Of a stretch of DNA of 34,188 nucleotides, positions 21,899-30,332 are shown one piece after another. A model generated the notes under the pieces. The model saw only the letters and a list, made by a program, of their open reading frames with translations, searched no databases and was not told where the DNA came from. The stretch is from Megamonas sp. UBA1796 (GTDB taxonomy: Bacteria; Bacillota; Negativicutes; Selenomonadales; Selenomonadaceae), in contig DCFU01000018.1 in the NCBI GenBank assembly GCA_002319795.1, positions 1-34,188 of the forward strand. The letters are read 5' to 3'. The translations under genes and the position numbers were made by a program. Every line of letters starts with the position of its first letter. Within the stretch, counting starts at the first letter, position 1.

Positions 21899-22201
21899 TT
21901 ATTTCCCGACGCCATGCAGGGCAGCTACCACGTCGGCAAAGAATTTATCTTCACCGATTCCCGTCATACAGGCAAAAGCATTGATTACTGGTATCCCATA
22001 ATCGCCGGACGGCAGCGGGCTCGTATGTACCAGCACATCAAAGCTGCCGGACTGTGCCATATTCAGTGCCTCGGTCGGGCGCGCCTCCGTAGCATGTACC
22101 TGATAGCCATCATCCAGTAATCTTTCCTTGAGTTTCTCTGCTACCATAGTCGAAGTTACGGTTCCGGAACCACACACGGATAAAATATTTACTCTGCTCA
22201 T
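21899..22201 (-). CDS. PTS galactitol-family component IIB
   Basis: A 100-residue GatB-type IIB. The phosphocysteine is in ILSVCGSGTVTSTM (C10). It ends …FACMTGIGEDKFFADVVAAL as its paralogue at 5643-5945 does. GGAGG stands ahead of the ATG. Placed between IIA (21 bases upstream) and IIC. Confidence 0.93.
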   Translation of the reverse strand: MSRVNILSVCGSGTVTSTMVAEKLKERLLDDGYQVHATEARPTEALNMAQSGSFDVLVHTSPLPSGDYGIPVINAFACMTGIGEDKFFADVVAALHGVGK

Positions 22202-22222
22202 TTTGCTTTCCTCCTGTTATAT

Positions 22223-22699
22223 TCACTTGTTTTCAATGGCTTTTTCTTTTGCCTGGATAATGTGGATGATTTCCGCTGCATCAGCTGCCGCTATAATATC
22301 CTTGAGAACTTTGGTGTCCTGTATGACCTGTATGATGCGCTGCAGCGTACCGATATGGGCATTGGGATTGGTTACGGCCAGTACAAATACCAGCTTTACG
22401 CTGACTTTTACATCCGTAGTACCCATCTGAAAAAAAGATACCGGGCTGCGTAAAACGCCGATAGCAATACCAGGCTGATTGACATGCTCCGGATTGGTAT
22501 GGGGAATCGCTACCCCCACGCCATTCATATCAATGCCTGTGGGAAAGCTCCTTTCTCTGGTAATAAGAGCATCCACATAGGACTCCTTGACATATCCTGC
22601 GTCCGTCAGCTTCCCTCCTACAATCTTCATGACGTCTTGATAAGAAGATGCTTCGATATCTCTGCAAATGAGGGAATCTGTCAAGCTTTCCCATATCAT
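22223..22699 (-). CDS. PTS fructose/mannitol/galactitol-type component IIA
   Basis: A 158-residue EIIA. The phosphohistidine lies in VGVAIPHTNPEHV, preceded by RERSFPTGIDMNG. The start at 22699 has GGGGGATTTG upstream; a longer frame from 22867 would run back through the regulator's terminator and is rejected. It opens the PTS part of the operon, separated from the regulator by a strong terminator. Confidence 0.92.
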   Translation of the reverse strand: MIWESLTDSLICRDIEASSYQDVMKIVGGKLTDAGYVKESYVDALITRERSFPTGIDMNGVGVAIPHTNPEHVNQPGIAIGVLRSPVSFFQMGTTDVKVSVKLVFVLAVTNPNAHIGTLQRIIQVIQDTKVLKDIIAAADAAEIIHIIQAKEKAIENK

Positions 22700-22817
22700 T
22701 TTCAAATCCCCCCTAGATTTCAATATCAGCGGCCACTGATTTTTGATATTTAAATCATACCATGACAACAATAGCAAAAACAGTGAAACACTTTTCATAC
22801 AATACGGAAAAAAATAA

Positions 22818-22863
22818 AACGATACAAAACACTTCCTAAAAACAGGAAATATTTTGTATCGTT
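22818..22863 (-). terminator. Rho-independent terminator of the second PRD regulator
   Basis: AACGATACAAAA (22818-22829) pairs with TTTTGTATCGTT (22852-22863), with an inner CTTCCT/AGGAA(A) stem. On the minus strand it follows the regulator stop by 11 bases and leads into TTTTATTTTTTT. It separates the regulator transcript from the PTS genes, unlike in the first operon. Confidence 0.8.
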
Positions 22864-22874
22864 CCAAAAATCAC

Positions 22875-24941
22875 TTACTTGCGATCGTATTGCTCAATAA
22901 TCCTGGCAGCTTCTGCTGAAGTTCGTGCTTCCCGCAGCAATTGCTTAAAGGATTCATCCTGCAGCATGTTGATAAGGGAAAACATTGCTTCCAAATGGGA
23001 CTGCTGATCCACCGGGCTCAGGCAGCAAACGAATTCCACCGGATCAAGCTCAGCATTGCCAAAGGCTATCGGCTGTTTTAAACGAATGAGGCTCATCCCC
23101 ATTTTGATGCTGCCATGCTGCGGGCTTTCATGCGGCAGCGCAAACCCGCGTGAAATAACAATATAGGGCCCATTCCGTTCGATGTTTTCTATAATGGCCT
23201 GCACATACTGCGGCTTAATATACCCCAGATTGAGAAGGCATTGTGCGGACTCGCGCACCGCCTCCTGCCAGGTACGGCACTCAACGTCCATGCGGATATG
23301 CGATGCCGGCAACAGGTAATGCAGCATATAGCCTAAAGGCCGTTCCGCCTGCACACTGGAAAAATACAGGCGAATCGTCTTTCGCACATGGCGCAGAGCT
23401 TCATCGGAAGCCTCTGGGAACTCCTGCCGGAGCACTGGTTCCAGCTGTTCTATGATTCCACTGGCACTGATTTCCGGTACTGGCTTGCGTATGCGGCCGC
23501 CCATCGTATTGCGCAGGGTTTCCATTTTGGCCGCGATACGCAGGCAGTCTTCATCTGTAAGCAGTGGTGATACCACAACAGAGTCGACATCGCAGTCTGC
23601 AAGGGGTACCGTCGTAACAATGAAATCACACTCTCCCGGGCTGATATCCTTGGTATTGTGCGTAGCCATAATATCCACAATTCGAAAGTTGAAATGCTTC
23701 TCGAGCTTTTCCAGCAGCAGCCGGGAGGTACCGATACCTGCATTGCAGGCTACGATAACATTGAAGGGAACGGATTTATTTTTCGCCCGTTCCACGGCCG
23801 CGCAGATGTGCACCATAATATAATCTATCTCACACACAGCCAGACACCTGCCCGCATAGGCCTCGAGTATGGATTTGTAACGGCACACCACCTCATAGAT
23901 TTCCTGATGGCTCTCCACCAGCTTATGGATGGGACTATCCACCGTATCAAACATCAACTCCGTCTGAAGCGTAGAAATGAGATGATTCGACAAATTTTCA
24001 AAGAAATCATAATCTCCAGCTATATTGACCGCCAGCTGCGCTGATATTGCCGCTATGAACTGGCGTGTCAGAAGCTGTATCTTAATCGCTTCCTCATCAC
24101 TTTCCTGACGTTTCAGATAATGTGCCTTTCCCAGGAGTACACTGAGAAAGGCCACTTCCGGCAAGGGGGCAGTCACAGCATGATACTGTGCCACTAAATC
24201 ATACAGACTCCGGGCCATATTCATCTTATCTGTATTCCCGGATAGCCCCGACGCCAAATGGCAGCCCTGCTTCATGCGAAATATAGACACCCCTAAATAA
24301 AGCACAATCTCCCGAAAAGAATTGTCCGTCAGATAGCACTTATACTGTTTCTCCTTCTCACGGAGTATTTTTTGCAGAATCAGGATATCTTCCGCTAAGC
24401 AGCCTACACTACTCATCATAGACTGCTGCAGTGAAGTGTTTTCGGCCTGATACAGCATCTGTATAAGCAGCAGGCGCCGATTTCCTTCATCGCCTTCCAC
24501 CCGCAGTCCTTTGCTGGAATAAGATATGAGCTTCAGCCTGCCCCTGCGGATTACATCCTTGATATTATCCAGATCCCCAATAACCGTAGAACGGCTGACA
24601 AACAAATGATCACTGATCTGCGCCAAAGTGATGTAAGCATGCGCCGTAAGCAGCATTTCCACTGTTACCCCTACACGCTCCCTCTTCGAAAGCTTATAGG
24701 AATAGAAATTCCCCTTCAAAAGCTCCACCGAGGATTTCGCCATATCCGCCGGACAAATGATCCGCCCTCCGCGGGCAAAAGCAATGCAGCCATAGCCAGC
24801 ATCCCTCAGTTCACTGTTGATCTCTGAAACATCATTGCGGATCGTACGCTCAGAAACCTCATAGTCCTGCGCCAGCTCAGCCAAAGTAGTATCCTTCGCC
24901 TCTGTAAGCTGTATTAAAATTCGACTGCTGCGTTCTTTCAT
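22875..24941 (-). CDS. PRD-containing PTS-controlled transcriptional activator of the pentitol-type operon
   Basis: A 688-residue regulator. Domains in order: HTH (TTLAELAQDYEVSERTIRND, residues 18-37), second HTH of Mga type (ITLAQISDHLFVSRSTV, about 104-120), two PRDs (PRD2 with SNHLIS, H320, and IMVHICAAVE, H378), an EIIB-like domain with intact Cys in IVACNAGIGTSRLLL (C399), and a C-terminal EIIA-like domain with H604 in GFALPHESP. All PTS phosphorylation sites except those of PRD1 seem kept. GGGGGAAT precedes the ATG. It probably activates the promoter at about 22700-22780, and its activity should follow IIB/HPr phosphorylation, that is, substrate availability and glucose status. Confidence 0.9.
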   Translation of the reverse strand: MKERSSRILIQLTEAKDTTLAELAQDYEVSERTIRNDVSEINSELRDAGYGCIAFARGGRIICPADMAKSSVELLKGNFYSYKLSKRERVGVTVEMLLTAHAYITLAQISDHLFVSRSTVIGDLDNIKDVIRRGRLKLISYSSKGLRVEGDEGNRRLLLIQMLYQAENTSLQQSMMSSVGCLAEDILILQKILREKEKQYKCYLTDNSFREIVLYLGVSIFRMKQGCHLASGLSGNTDKMNMARSLYDLVAQYHAVTAPLPEVAFLSVLLGKAHYLKRQESDEEAIKIQLLTRQFIAAISAQLAVNIAGDYDFFENLSNHLISTLQTELMFDTVDSPIHKLVESHQEIYEVVCRYKSILEAYAGRCLAVCEIDYIMVHICAAVERAKNKSVPFNVIVACNAGIGTSRLLLEKLEKHFNFRIVDIMATHNTKDISPGECDFIVTTVPLADCDVDSVVVSPLLTDEDCLRIAAKMETLRNTMGGRIRKPVPEISASGIIEQLEPVLRQEFPEASDEALRHVRKTIRLYFSSVQAERPLGYMLHYLLPASHIRMDVECRTWQEAVRESAQCLLNLGYIKPQYVQAIIENIERNGPYIVISRGFALPHESPQHGSIKMGMSLIRLKQPIAFGNAELDPVEFVCCLSPVDQQSHLEAMFSLINMLQDESFKQLLREARTSAEAARIIEQYDRK

Positions 24942-25071
24942 ATATTCCCCCAGCTAACTAAAAAACATGCAATAACGGCTTATGCTTGACTGCTCACTGT
25001 GCATCAACACTCGTACAACAAAAGAACCGTTCCTATCCCAAACACAAGTATAGCACGAAATTCTGGATACA

Positions 25072-25572
25072 TTATACCTGTTCCGATTGATTTAAAAATT
25101 TTTCATATCGAATTTGGTCTCTATTATCAATAAAGACCCTGTCCACCGCTTTAAACCCATTACTTTCGTAAAAATTTCGCAGTCTGTGCCGCAATGTACC
25201 GCAATTGAGCCTTAGACATTGTATTTTACGCTCTTGGCATATTCGTTCAGCAGATTCTATCATTTTACTTCCATAGCCCTGTTTGGCGCTTTGGCGGCAA
25301 ACCGCTACCTTGTGTAAGATGCCAGCTTCATTCTCCGGCGAACTCGCCCAAAACAGGGGATCATGCCATTGTAAAACATATACTCCAATCAGGCTGCCCT
25401 GCTCATAGCATAATTTCATATCCTCGACACGATACTGCTTCATCAATGCTGCACTGGTTATATCTGCATACTTCCACATGGGTTGATTGACAGAATTCAG
25501 CCATACAGCAGCGTCCTTTAAAACCCGGGAAAAAATTTCTATATTTTCACACGTTGCATTTACTACTTCCAA
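25072..25572 (-). CDS. GNAT-family N-acetyltransferase
   Basis: A 166-residue GNAT protein. The acetyl-CoA loop appears as VAVCRQSAKQGYGSKMIESAE (motif A), followed by CLRLNCGTLRHRLRNFYESNGFKAV (motif B), which is typical of small-molecule or aminoglycoside-type acetyltransferases. The start is a TTG at 25572 with GAAAAGAG at a long 11-base spacing; no better start is present. It lies 96 bases after the TetR gene in the same direction and may be cotranscribed. The substrate is unknown. Confidence 0.82.
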   Translation of the reverse strand: MEVVNATCENIEIFSRVLKDAAVWLNSVNQPMWKYADITSAALMKQYRVEDMKLCYEQGSLIGVYVLQWHDPLFWASSPENEAGILHKVAVCRQSAKQGYGSKMIESAERICQERKIQCLRLNCGTLRHRLRNFYESNGFKAVDRVFIDNRDQIRYEKFLNQSEQV

Positions 25573-25668
25573 ATTTATTACTCTTTTCTATAGGAATTTT
25601 CCTGTTTCAAGCAGGCTGCGGAGGATTGCTTCGAAGATTCTGAGGCAAATATATTATTTCTGCATCGG

Positions 25669-26253
25669 CTATACGCCCTTAGCCTCAATCCCCGCAAAAG
25701 CATACTCTATCAGATTTCTGATAAAACATGTATCCAATGTTTCGCCAGTTATCAACAGGCGATAAAACAGCGGCCCATAAATCAAGTCTATGGCCAGCTC
25801 TATATTGAGATTTTTCCTCAGTTCTCCCCGCTTTACCCCACGTTCCAGGATATGACGTGAATCGAGCCGCCGAGGATAAAAATATCTTACCCGATATTCT
25901 TCGGCCAGCTTTAGATCGAATTGTCCTTCTGCAATCAACTCATTGATTACTTTTCCTTCCTGACTCGTCAAAAATTTGGCCAGGTTGCTGACCTGCATAA
26001 CTATATCATCGACAACTGAGCCTGTATCCGGCACAGGAAGCCTTGCTGAAGCAGCAGATAGAAAGCTGTCCATCACAACTGCAGCTTTGTTTGACCACCA
26101 TTTATAGATTGTCGCTTTGCTGACTTTTGCCCGCTCGGCGATCTTTTCAACCGTTACGGCCTCGAAACCAGTCTCCAGCAGCAAATGATAGGCAGCTGCA
26201 AGAATGGCTTTTTGCGTTTCGACGTTACGGGGACGCCCTTTTTTCTTTTCCAA
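25669..26253 (-). CDS. TetR-family repressor
   Basis: A 194-residue TetR regulator. The N-terminal HTH reads VEKIAERAKVSKATIYKWWSNK; the C-terminal part is the TetR_C_11-like ligand domain. A TTG start at 26253 is chosen with GGGAGG 9 bases upstream. It is divergent from an MFS exporter, and the 184-base gap holds four copies of ACTATAC, so it very probably represses the exporter and itself until a drug or metabolite binds. Confidence 0.9.
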   Translation of the reverse strand: MEKKKGRPRNVETQKAILAAAYHLLLETGFEAVTVEKIAERAKVSKATIYKWWSNKAAVVMDSFLSAASARLPVPDTGSVVDDIVMQVSNLAKFLTSQEGKVINELIAEGQFDLKLAEEYRVRYFYPRRLDSRHILERGVKRGELRKNLNIELAIDLIYGPLFYRLLITGETLDTCFIRNLIEYAFAGIEAKGV

Positions 26254-26301
26254 ACGACAATACCTCCCTGTATATTTTACTTTAACTAAAACTATACGTA
26301 C

Positions 26302-26330
26302 ATTATACGATATAATTTCTCACAAGGAAA
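26302..26330 (-). promoter_or_regulatory. Predicted promoter of tetR
   Basis: Minus-strand TTTCCT (26330-26325), 17-base spacer, TATAAT (26307-26302). An ACTATACGT site (26291-26299) lies just downstream of the -10 box, fitting autorepression. Confidence 0.5.
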
Positions 26331-26341
26331 GAAATTATATC

Positions 26342-26371
26342 TTTACAAATACTATACGTTCAGTTTATAAT
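26342..26371 (+). promoter_or_regulatory. Predicted promoter of the MFS exporter
   Basis: TTTACA (26342-26347), 18-base spacer, TATAAT (26366-26371). One ACTATACGT copy (26351-26359) sits inside the spacer and another in the palindrome just downstream. Confidence 0.6.
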
Positions 26372-26378
26372 AGTATTA

Positions 26379-26408
26379 AATACAATACTATACGTTTAGT
26401 ATTGTATT
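26379..26408. promoter_or_regulatory. Palindromic TetR operator
   Basis: AATACAATACTA and TAGTATTGTATT form perfect 12-base arms around TACGTT. Located right at the expected MFS transcription start. Further ACTATAC motifs at 26291, 26351 and 26431 suggest several operator subsites. Confidence 0.65.
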
Positions 26409-26461
26409 TTCAAGGCAAGATTTGATAAAAACTATACATGCACAAAGGAAGGGATTATTCT

Positions 26462-27655
26462 ATGATGAACATTCACCCCGAAACTAAAAAAGCTCCCCGC
26501 TGGATTACATTCCTATTAGCTGTTTCATGTGGGGTAATTGTGGCAAATCTTTATTATGCGCAACCTTTAGTTGGCCCTATCAGCGCAGACACGCATCTCC
26601 CTCTGGCCTCAGCAGGCTTCATCGTAACGCTGACACAAATCGGCTATGTTTTAGGCTTGCTGTTCATTGTGCCACTCAGCGATCTCGTGGAGAATCGGCG
26701 GCTGGTTTTGTCAGCATTAGCTGTCGTTATTTGTGCATTGGCTGCAGCATATCTGGCAGATAATGCACTGTTCTTTCTTATTGCATCCATGTTCATCGGG
26801 CTGGGTTCAGTCGCAACACAAATTCTGGTACCTTACGCAGCCCATCTGGCAACCGAAGAACAGCGCGGCCAGGTTGTGGGGAATGTGATGAGCGGTCTCC
26901 TGTTGGGAATTATGCTTGCCCGGCCTGTCGCCAGCATGATTACAGATTTTTTGGGATGGCGGTCCGTTTTTGCTTTATCTGCTGTCATTACTGCTGTCTT
27001 AGCTGGATTATTGGCTTTCGTTCTCCCCAAGCGCATACCTGCACCTGCCATGAATTATAGTGCATTGCTCGGCTCTTTATGGGAACTGTTTAAAACAAAA
27101 TCTGTTTTACGCCGCCGTTCTTTATATCAAGCTTGTTTGTTCAGTGCCTTCAGTCTGTTTTGGACAGTCACTCCTTTATGGTTAGCCAGTCACTTCCACT
27201 TATCACAGCAAGGCATTGCCTTATTCGCTTTTGCTGGTGTGGCTGGTGCCATAGCAGCTCCTATTGCCGGAAGATTAGCCGATAGGGGCTGGACGAAACC
27301 ATTGACAGGTATGGCTATCGGAATTGCAGCTCTGTCATTTGTGATTACGCATATATTTGAAGATAATCCAACCTTATCATTGTTTATGCTCGTCATCGCA
27401 GCAATTACGCTGGATATGGCCGTATCCGGCAATCTTGTCCTCGGTCAGCGTGCAGTTTATGCACTGGGAAGCGACATACGCGGGCGAGTAAACGGCATAT
27501 TCATGGCAGTGTTTTTTATCGGCGGAGCCATCGGTTCAGCCTTGGGCGGCTGGGCCTATGCGTACGGCAGTTGGATGTTCGCATCTATTTTAGGCATGGC
27601 CATACCAGTCGCAGCATTATTATATTATTTCACCGAACGAACGGATGCATCCTGA
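26462..27655 (+). CDS. MFS efflux transporter
   Basis: A 397-residue, 12-helix major facilitator. It opens SCGVIVANLYYAQPLVGPIS, has a motif A-like loop at PLSDLVENRRLVL, and a mid-protein cytoplasmic loop about residue 190, like YgaY/AraJ/Bcr-type drug or sugar exporters. The start at 26462 is used because AAGGAAGGG precedes it by 8 bases; that signal is inside the longer frame from 26438. Divergent control by TetR points to efflux of a toxic compound. The substrate is unknown. Confidence 0.88.
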   Translation: MMNIHPETKKAPRWITFLLAVSCGVIVANLYYAQPLVGPISADTHLPLASAGFIVTLTQIGYVLGLLFIVPLSDLVENRRLVLSALAVVICALAAAYLADNALFFLIASMFIGLGSVATQILVPYAAHLATEEQRGQVVGNVMSGLLLGIMLARPVASMITDFLGWRSVFALSAVITAVLAGLLAFVLPKRIPAPAMNYSALLGSLWELFKTKSVLRRRSLYQACLFSAFSLFWTVTPLWLASHFHLSQQGIALFAFAGVAGAIAAPIAGRLADRGWTKPLTGMAIGIAALSFVITHIFEDNPTLSLFMLVIAAITLDMAVSGNLVLGQRAVYALGSDIRGRVNGIFMAVFFIGGAIGSALGGWAYAYGSWMFASILGMAIPVAALLYYFTERTDAS

Positions 27656-27705
27656 CATATTCAATCTCTAAAAGCCGATGAAATATTATTGCATACAAAC
27701 AATAT

Positions 27706-27762
27706 ATAAGCCCGCGTATTCTCTGTTTCTAAAGCAGAAAATAAGCGGGCTTATAATTTTTT
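27706..27762 (+). terminator. Rho-independent terminator of the MFS gene
   Basis: ATAAGCCCGC (27706-27715) pairs with GCGGGCTTAT (27745-27754), followed by AATTTTTT. The loop contains a smaller TTCT/AGAA stem. Confidence 0.8.
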
Positions 27763-28079
27763 CACAAAAACAAGGTTGTTAATGAGACAGTAACGTCCAA
27801 GTACAGTAAATCGGCAGTGCTTGAAATTAAATTATCGTTCCTGCTTATCTTCTTTTATGTCCATTTACCAGATGCAGCATCAAAGCGAGGATAAAGCAAA
27901 CTAAGAAAAAAAAGCAAGAGAACTATTGCTATCTTTCTGTAGTTTGTTGTACCCACATGGTCATACTGGAATTAGTTGAATACTCGTACATGCAGCACAA
28001 GATTTTTGATCATTCAGGCATTTTGTCAGGACAAGACATGTCAAAGAAAATACATTAAATCAATCAGGAGGTGGATGTT
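27763..28079. other. About 317-base intergenic region upstream of murI
   Basis: Should hold the promoter and regulator sites of the racemase-symporter unit, but no clear -35/-10 pair is seen. The minus strand (27855-27956) could encode a 33-residue peptide from a GTG, with a hydrophobic core KIAIVLLLFFLSLLYPRF, but it has no ribosome site and is weakly supported. Confidence 0.4.
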
Positions 28080-28874
28080 ATGGAAGTTGATTTGCCTATA
28101 GGAGTCTTTGATTCTGGTGTAGGCGGGCTCACGGTCTTTGCACAAGTGCGAAAATTACTGCCAGCAGAAGATATCATTTATTTTGGTGATACAAAGCGTG
28201 TCCCTTACGGACCGCGTCCACACGCGGTAATCCAGCAATTCACACGCGAAATACTTGATTTTATGTCACACAACCGGGTAAAACTGGCCATTGCTGCTTG
28301 TAATACCATCACGGTGAATCTGAACAGACTACCGCAGGAATATTCTTTTCCCATCGTGGGGATGAGTAAAGGGGCTCGTACCGCATTGGCACTTACGAAG
28401 AATAAGTGCATCGGCGTCCTTGCTACCGATGCAACGATTGAGAGCGGCAAGCATGCAGCTGAAATCCAGGCACTAGATGACAAGGTGAAGATTTATCCGC
28501 AGGCTTGTCACAAATTTGCTTCACTAGTGGAAGCGGAACAATTCAGCGGCGAGGCCATCGAATCGGCGGCCAAAGAATATCTGATTCCCCTGCGAGAAGC
28601 TGGTGTGGATACGGTGATTTTGGCATGCACACATTATCCGTTCCTTATTCCGCTCATTCGTCGAGTTTTGGGTCCGCAGGTAAAGCTACTCAATCCTGCG
28701 AAGGAAACGGCACGCACGGCGCAGTTGATACTGACGCAAAGAGGACTGTTGCAGAACAAGAGACTAGGCTATAGCCGTTTGTGCTTTTCGGCGGATGTCG
28801 AGCGAGCAAAACGAATAGCGTCCCATTTACTAGACGTGACTACCTACGAATTTACAGAAATCAATTTAAAATAA
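28080..28874 (+). CDS. murI: Glutamate racemase MurI
   Basis: A 264-residue cofactor-independent Asp/Glu racemase. Hallmarks: IGVFDSGVGGLTVF, YFGDTKRVPYGPR, first catalytic Cys in AACNTITV and second in LACTHYPFLIP. MurI makes D-glutamate for peptidoglycan. The canonical VGVI.PGA and LIDPA elements are VGMSKGA and LLNPA here, so a catabolic or aspartate/glutamate racemase role is possible. AGGAGGTG lies 7 bases upstream of the ATG at 28080. It is followed 56 bases later by an amino-acid/dicarboxylate symporter and then a GlnK/GlnL-type two-component system, hinting at use of D- or L-glutamate/aspartate from outside. Confidence 0.9.
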   Translation: MEVDLPIGVFDSGVGGLTVFAQVRKLLPAEDIIYFGDTKRVPYGPRPHAVIQQFTREILDFMSHNRVKLAIAACNTITVNLNRLPQEYSFPIVGMSKGARTALALTKNKCIGVLATDATIESGKHAAEIQALDDKVKIYPQACHKFASLVEAEQFSGEAIESAAKEYLIPLREAGVDTVILACTHYPFLIPLIRRVLGPQVKLLNPAKETARTAQLILTQRGLLQNKRLGYSRLCFSADVERAKRIASHLLDVTTYEFTEINLK

Positions 28875-28930
28875 TTTATTTAAGTAAATAACATACTTAC
28901 ACAATCCAAACAAAAGGGGGAATTTTTCAG

Positions 28931-30184
28931 ATGGCAAAGTCTAAAAAAGGACTGGGGTTAGGCAGTCAAATTATGCTTGGCATGATCCTCGGATTCATTG
29001 TTGGTTATATCATTCCGGACATTGCGGTATCGTTCAAAATCATCGGTGATATCTTTATTCGCATGATTAAGATGATTGTCGTACCATTGATTTTCAGTTC
29101 GTTGATCATGGGAATCGCGGGCACGGGTGACTTTAAAAAATTAGGCAGACTTGGCCTGAAGGCGCTGATTTGGTTTGAGGTGGCTACTACTATAGCGCTG
29201 GTTATCGGCCTGACAGTTGCAAATGTCCTAAGGCCCGGTTCCGGTGTGGTACTGACTGGCAGCATAGACGCCAGCAGTGCTCAGCAGATGGCAGCGAAAT
29301 CCGTCGACCTCATGTCGACCATCATCAATATCGTGCCGACGAATATTATCGACGGTATGAGCCGGGGCGATATGCTACAGATTGTATTTTTCTCGACATT
29401 TTTTGGCATAGCTTTAGCGGCGATTGGCAAAAAAGGCGAACCAGCAATCAATCTGGCAAACAGCGTGGCCGAGGCAATGTTCAAATTTACTGCCTATGTC
29501 ATGAAAGTCGCTCCATACGGCGTTTTTGCCATGTGCGCCTTTGCTGTGGGTAAATTCGGCGTAGCGATGCTGCTTCCCTTAGGCAAATTAATTTTTGGCC
29601 TGTATTTCGCACTACTGATATTCCTGATTTTGCTGTTCGCTGCTGTATCTATTATTTTCAAGGTGAATATTTATCATCTTTTACGCGTAATCAAAGAGCC
29701 GGCAGTCCTCGCCTTCACCACCACGACGAGTGAAGCAGCTTTACCTGTTGCCATGAAAAATCTGGAGGAATTCGGTGTGCCAAAACACATTGTTACGTTT
29801 ATCCTGCCCACTGGGTATACATTCAATCTTGATGGTGGTACACTCTATAGTGCGTTATCTTTATTATTCATTGCTCAATTATACGGTATAGACTATTCAC
29901 TAGCCCAGCAGATCATGATCATGATTACGTTGATGTTGGCGACCAAGGGCATCGCCTGTGTGCCAAGCGGTTCCTTTATCATCGTTGCTGGCACAGCAGC
30001 GGCTTTAGGGTTACCGATGGAAGGCGTAGCGCTGCTCATGGGCGTCGACCGCATCCTTGATATGGCGCGAACGGGCTGCAATCTGATTGGCAATTGTGTG
30101 GCTTCTGTCGCCATTGCCCGTTGGGAGCATCAGCTGCCAGAAGAAACCTTACAGCTGGGTTACCAGAAAAGTTATAACAACTGA
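28931..30184 (+). CDS. Dicarboxylate/amino acid:cation symporter (DAACS family)
   Basis: A 417-residue GltP/DctA-fold transporter. The first re-entrant loop reads FTTTTSEAALPVAMKNLEEFGV, then PTGYTFNLDGGTLY (usual form PTGYSFNLDG), KGIACVPSGSFIIVAGTA for hairpin 2, and DRILDMARTGCNLIGNCVASVAIARWE for TM8. These bind substrate and Na+/H+. The TM8 sequence differs from the common DRFLDMFRT.TNV.GN by Gly-Cys after Arg-Thr, which may alter specificity. AAAAGGGGG lies upstream of the ATG. Its neighbours suggest glutamate, aspartate or a C4-dicarboxylate. Confidence 0.92.
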   Translation: MAKSKKGLGLGSQIMLGMILGFIVGYIIPDIAVSFKIIGDIFIRMIKMIVVPLIFSSLIMGIAGTGDFKKLGRLGLKALIWFEVATTIALVIGLTVANVLRPGSGVVLTGSIDASSAQQMAAKSVDLMSTIINIVPTNIIDGMSRGDMLQIVFFSTFFGIALAAIGKKGEPAINLANSVAEAMFKFTAYVMKVAPYGVFAMCAFAVGKFGVAMLLPLGKLIFGLYFALLIFLILLFAAVSIIFKVNIYHLLRVIKEPAVLAFTTTTSEAALPVAMKNLEEFGVPKHIVTFILPTGYTFNLDGGTLYSALSLLFIAQLYGIDYSLAQQIMIMITLMLATKGIACVPSGSFIIVAGTAAALGLPMEGVALLMGVDRILDMARTGCNLIGNCVASVAIARWEHQLPEETLQLGYQKSYNN

Positions 30185-30229
30185 CTGCGACATTCCTGAA
30201 ACCGCTTGACGGTTGTAAGTAAACGCGAA

Positions 30230-30270
30230 AGAACAGAGTCTGCGGAGCATGCTGACTCTGTTCTTTTTAT
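30230..30270 (+). terminator. Rho-independent terminator of the murI-symporter unit
   Basis: AGAACAGAGTC (30230-30240) pairs with GACTCTGTTCT (30254-30264), followed by TTTTATC. It separates the transporter from the two-component genes. Confidence 0.85.
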
Positions 30271-30332
30271 CATATATTTAGTTTTATCCGAAAAGATTCG
30301 TGTAGAAAAAATGAATAAGTAGGTGTAAAGTC

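Noticed and set aside
22223..22867. 214-residue IIA starting at 22867
   Set aside because: The extra 56 codons cover the regulator terminator and a hydrophobic stretch unlike any EIIA; the ATG at 22699 has GGGGGA and gives the normal length.
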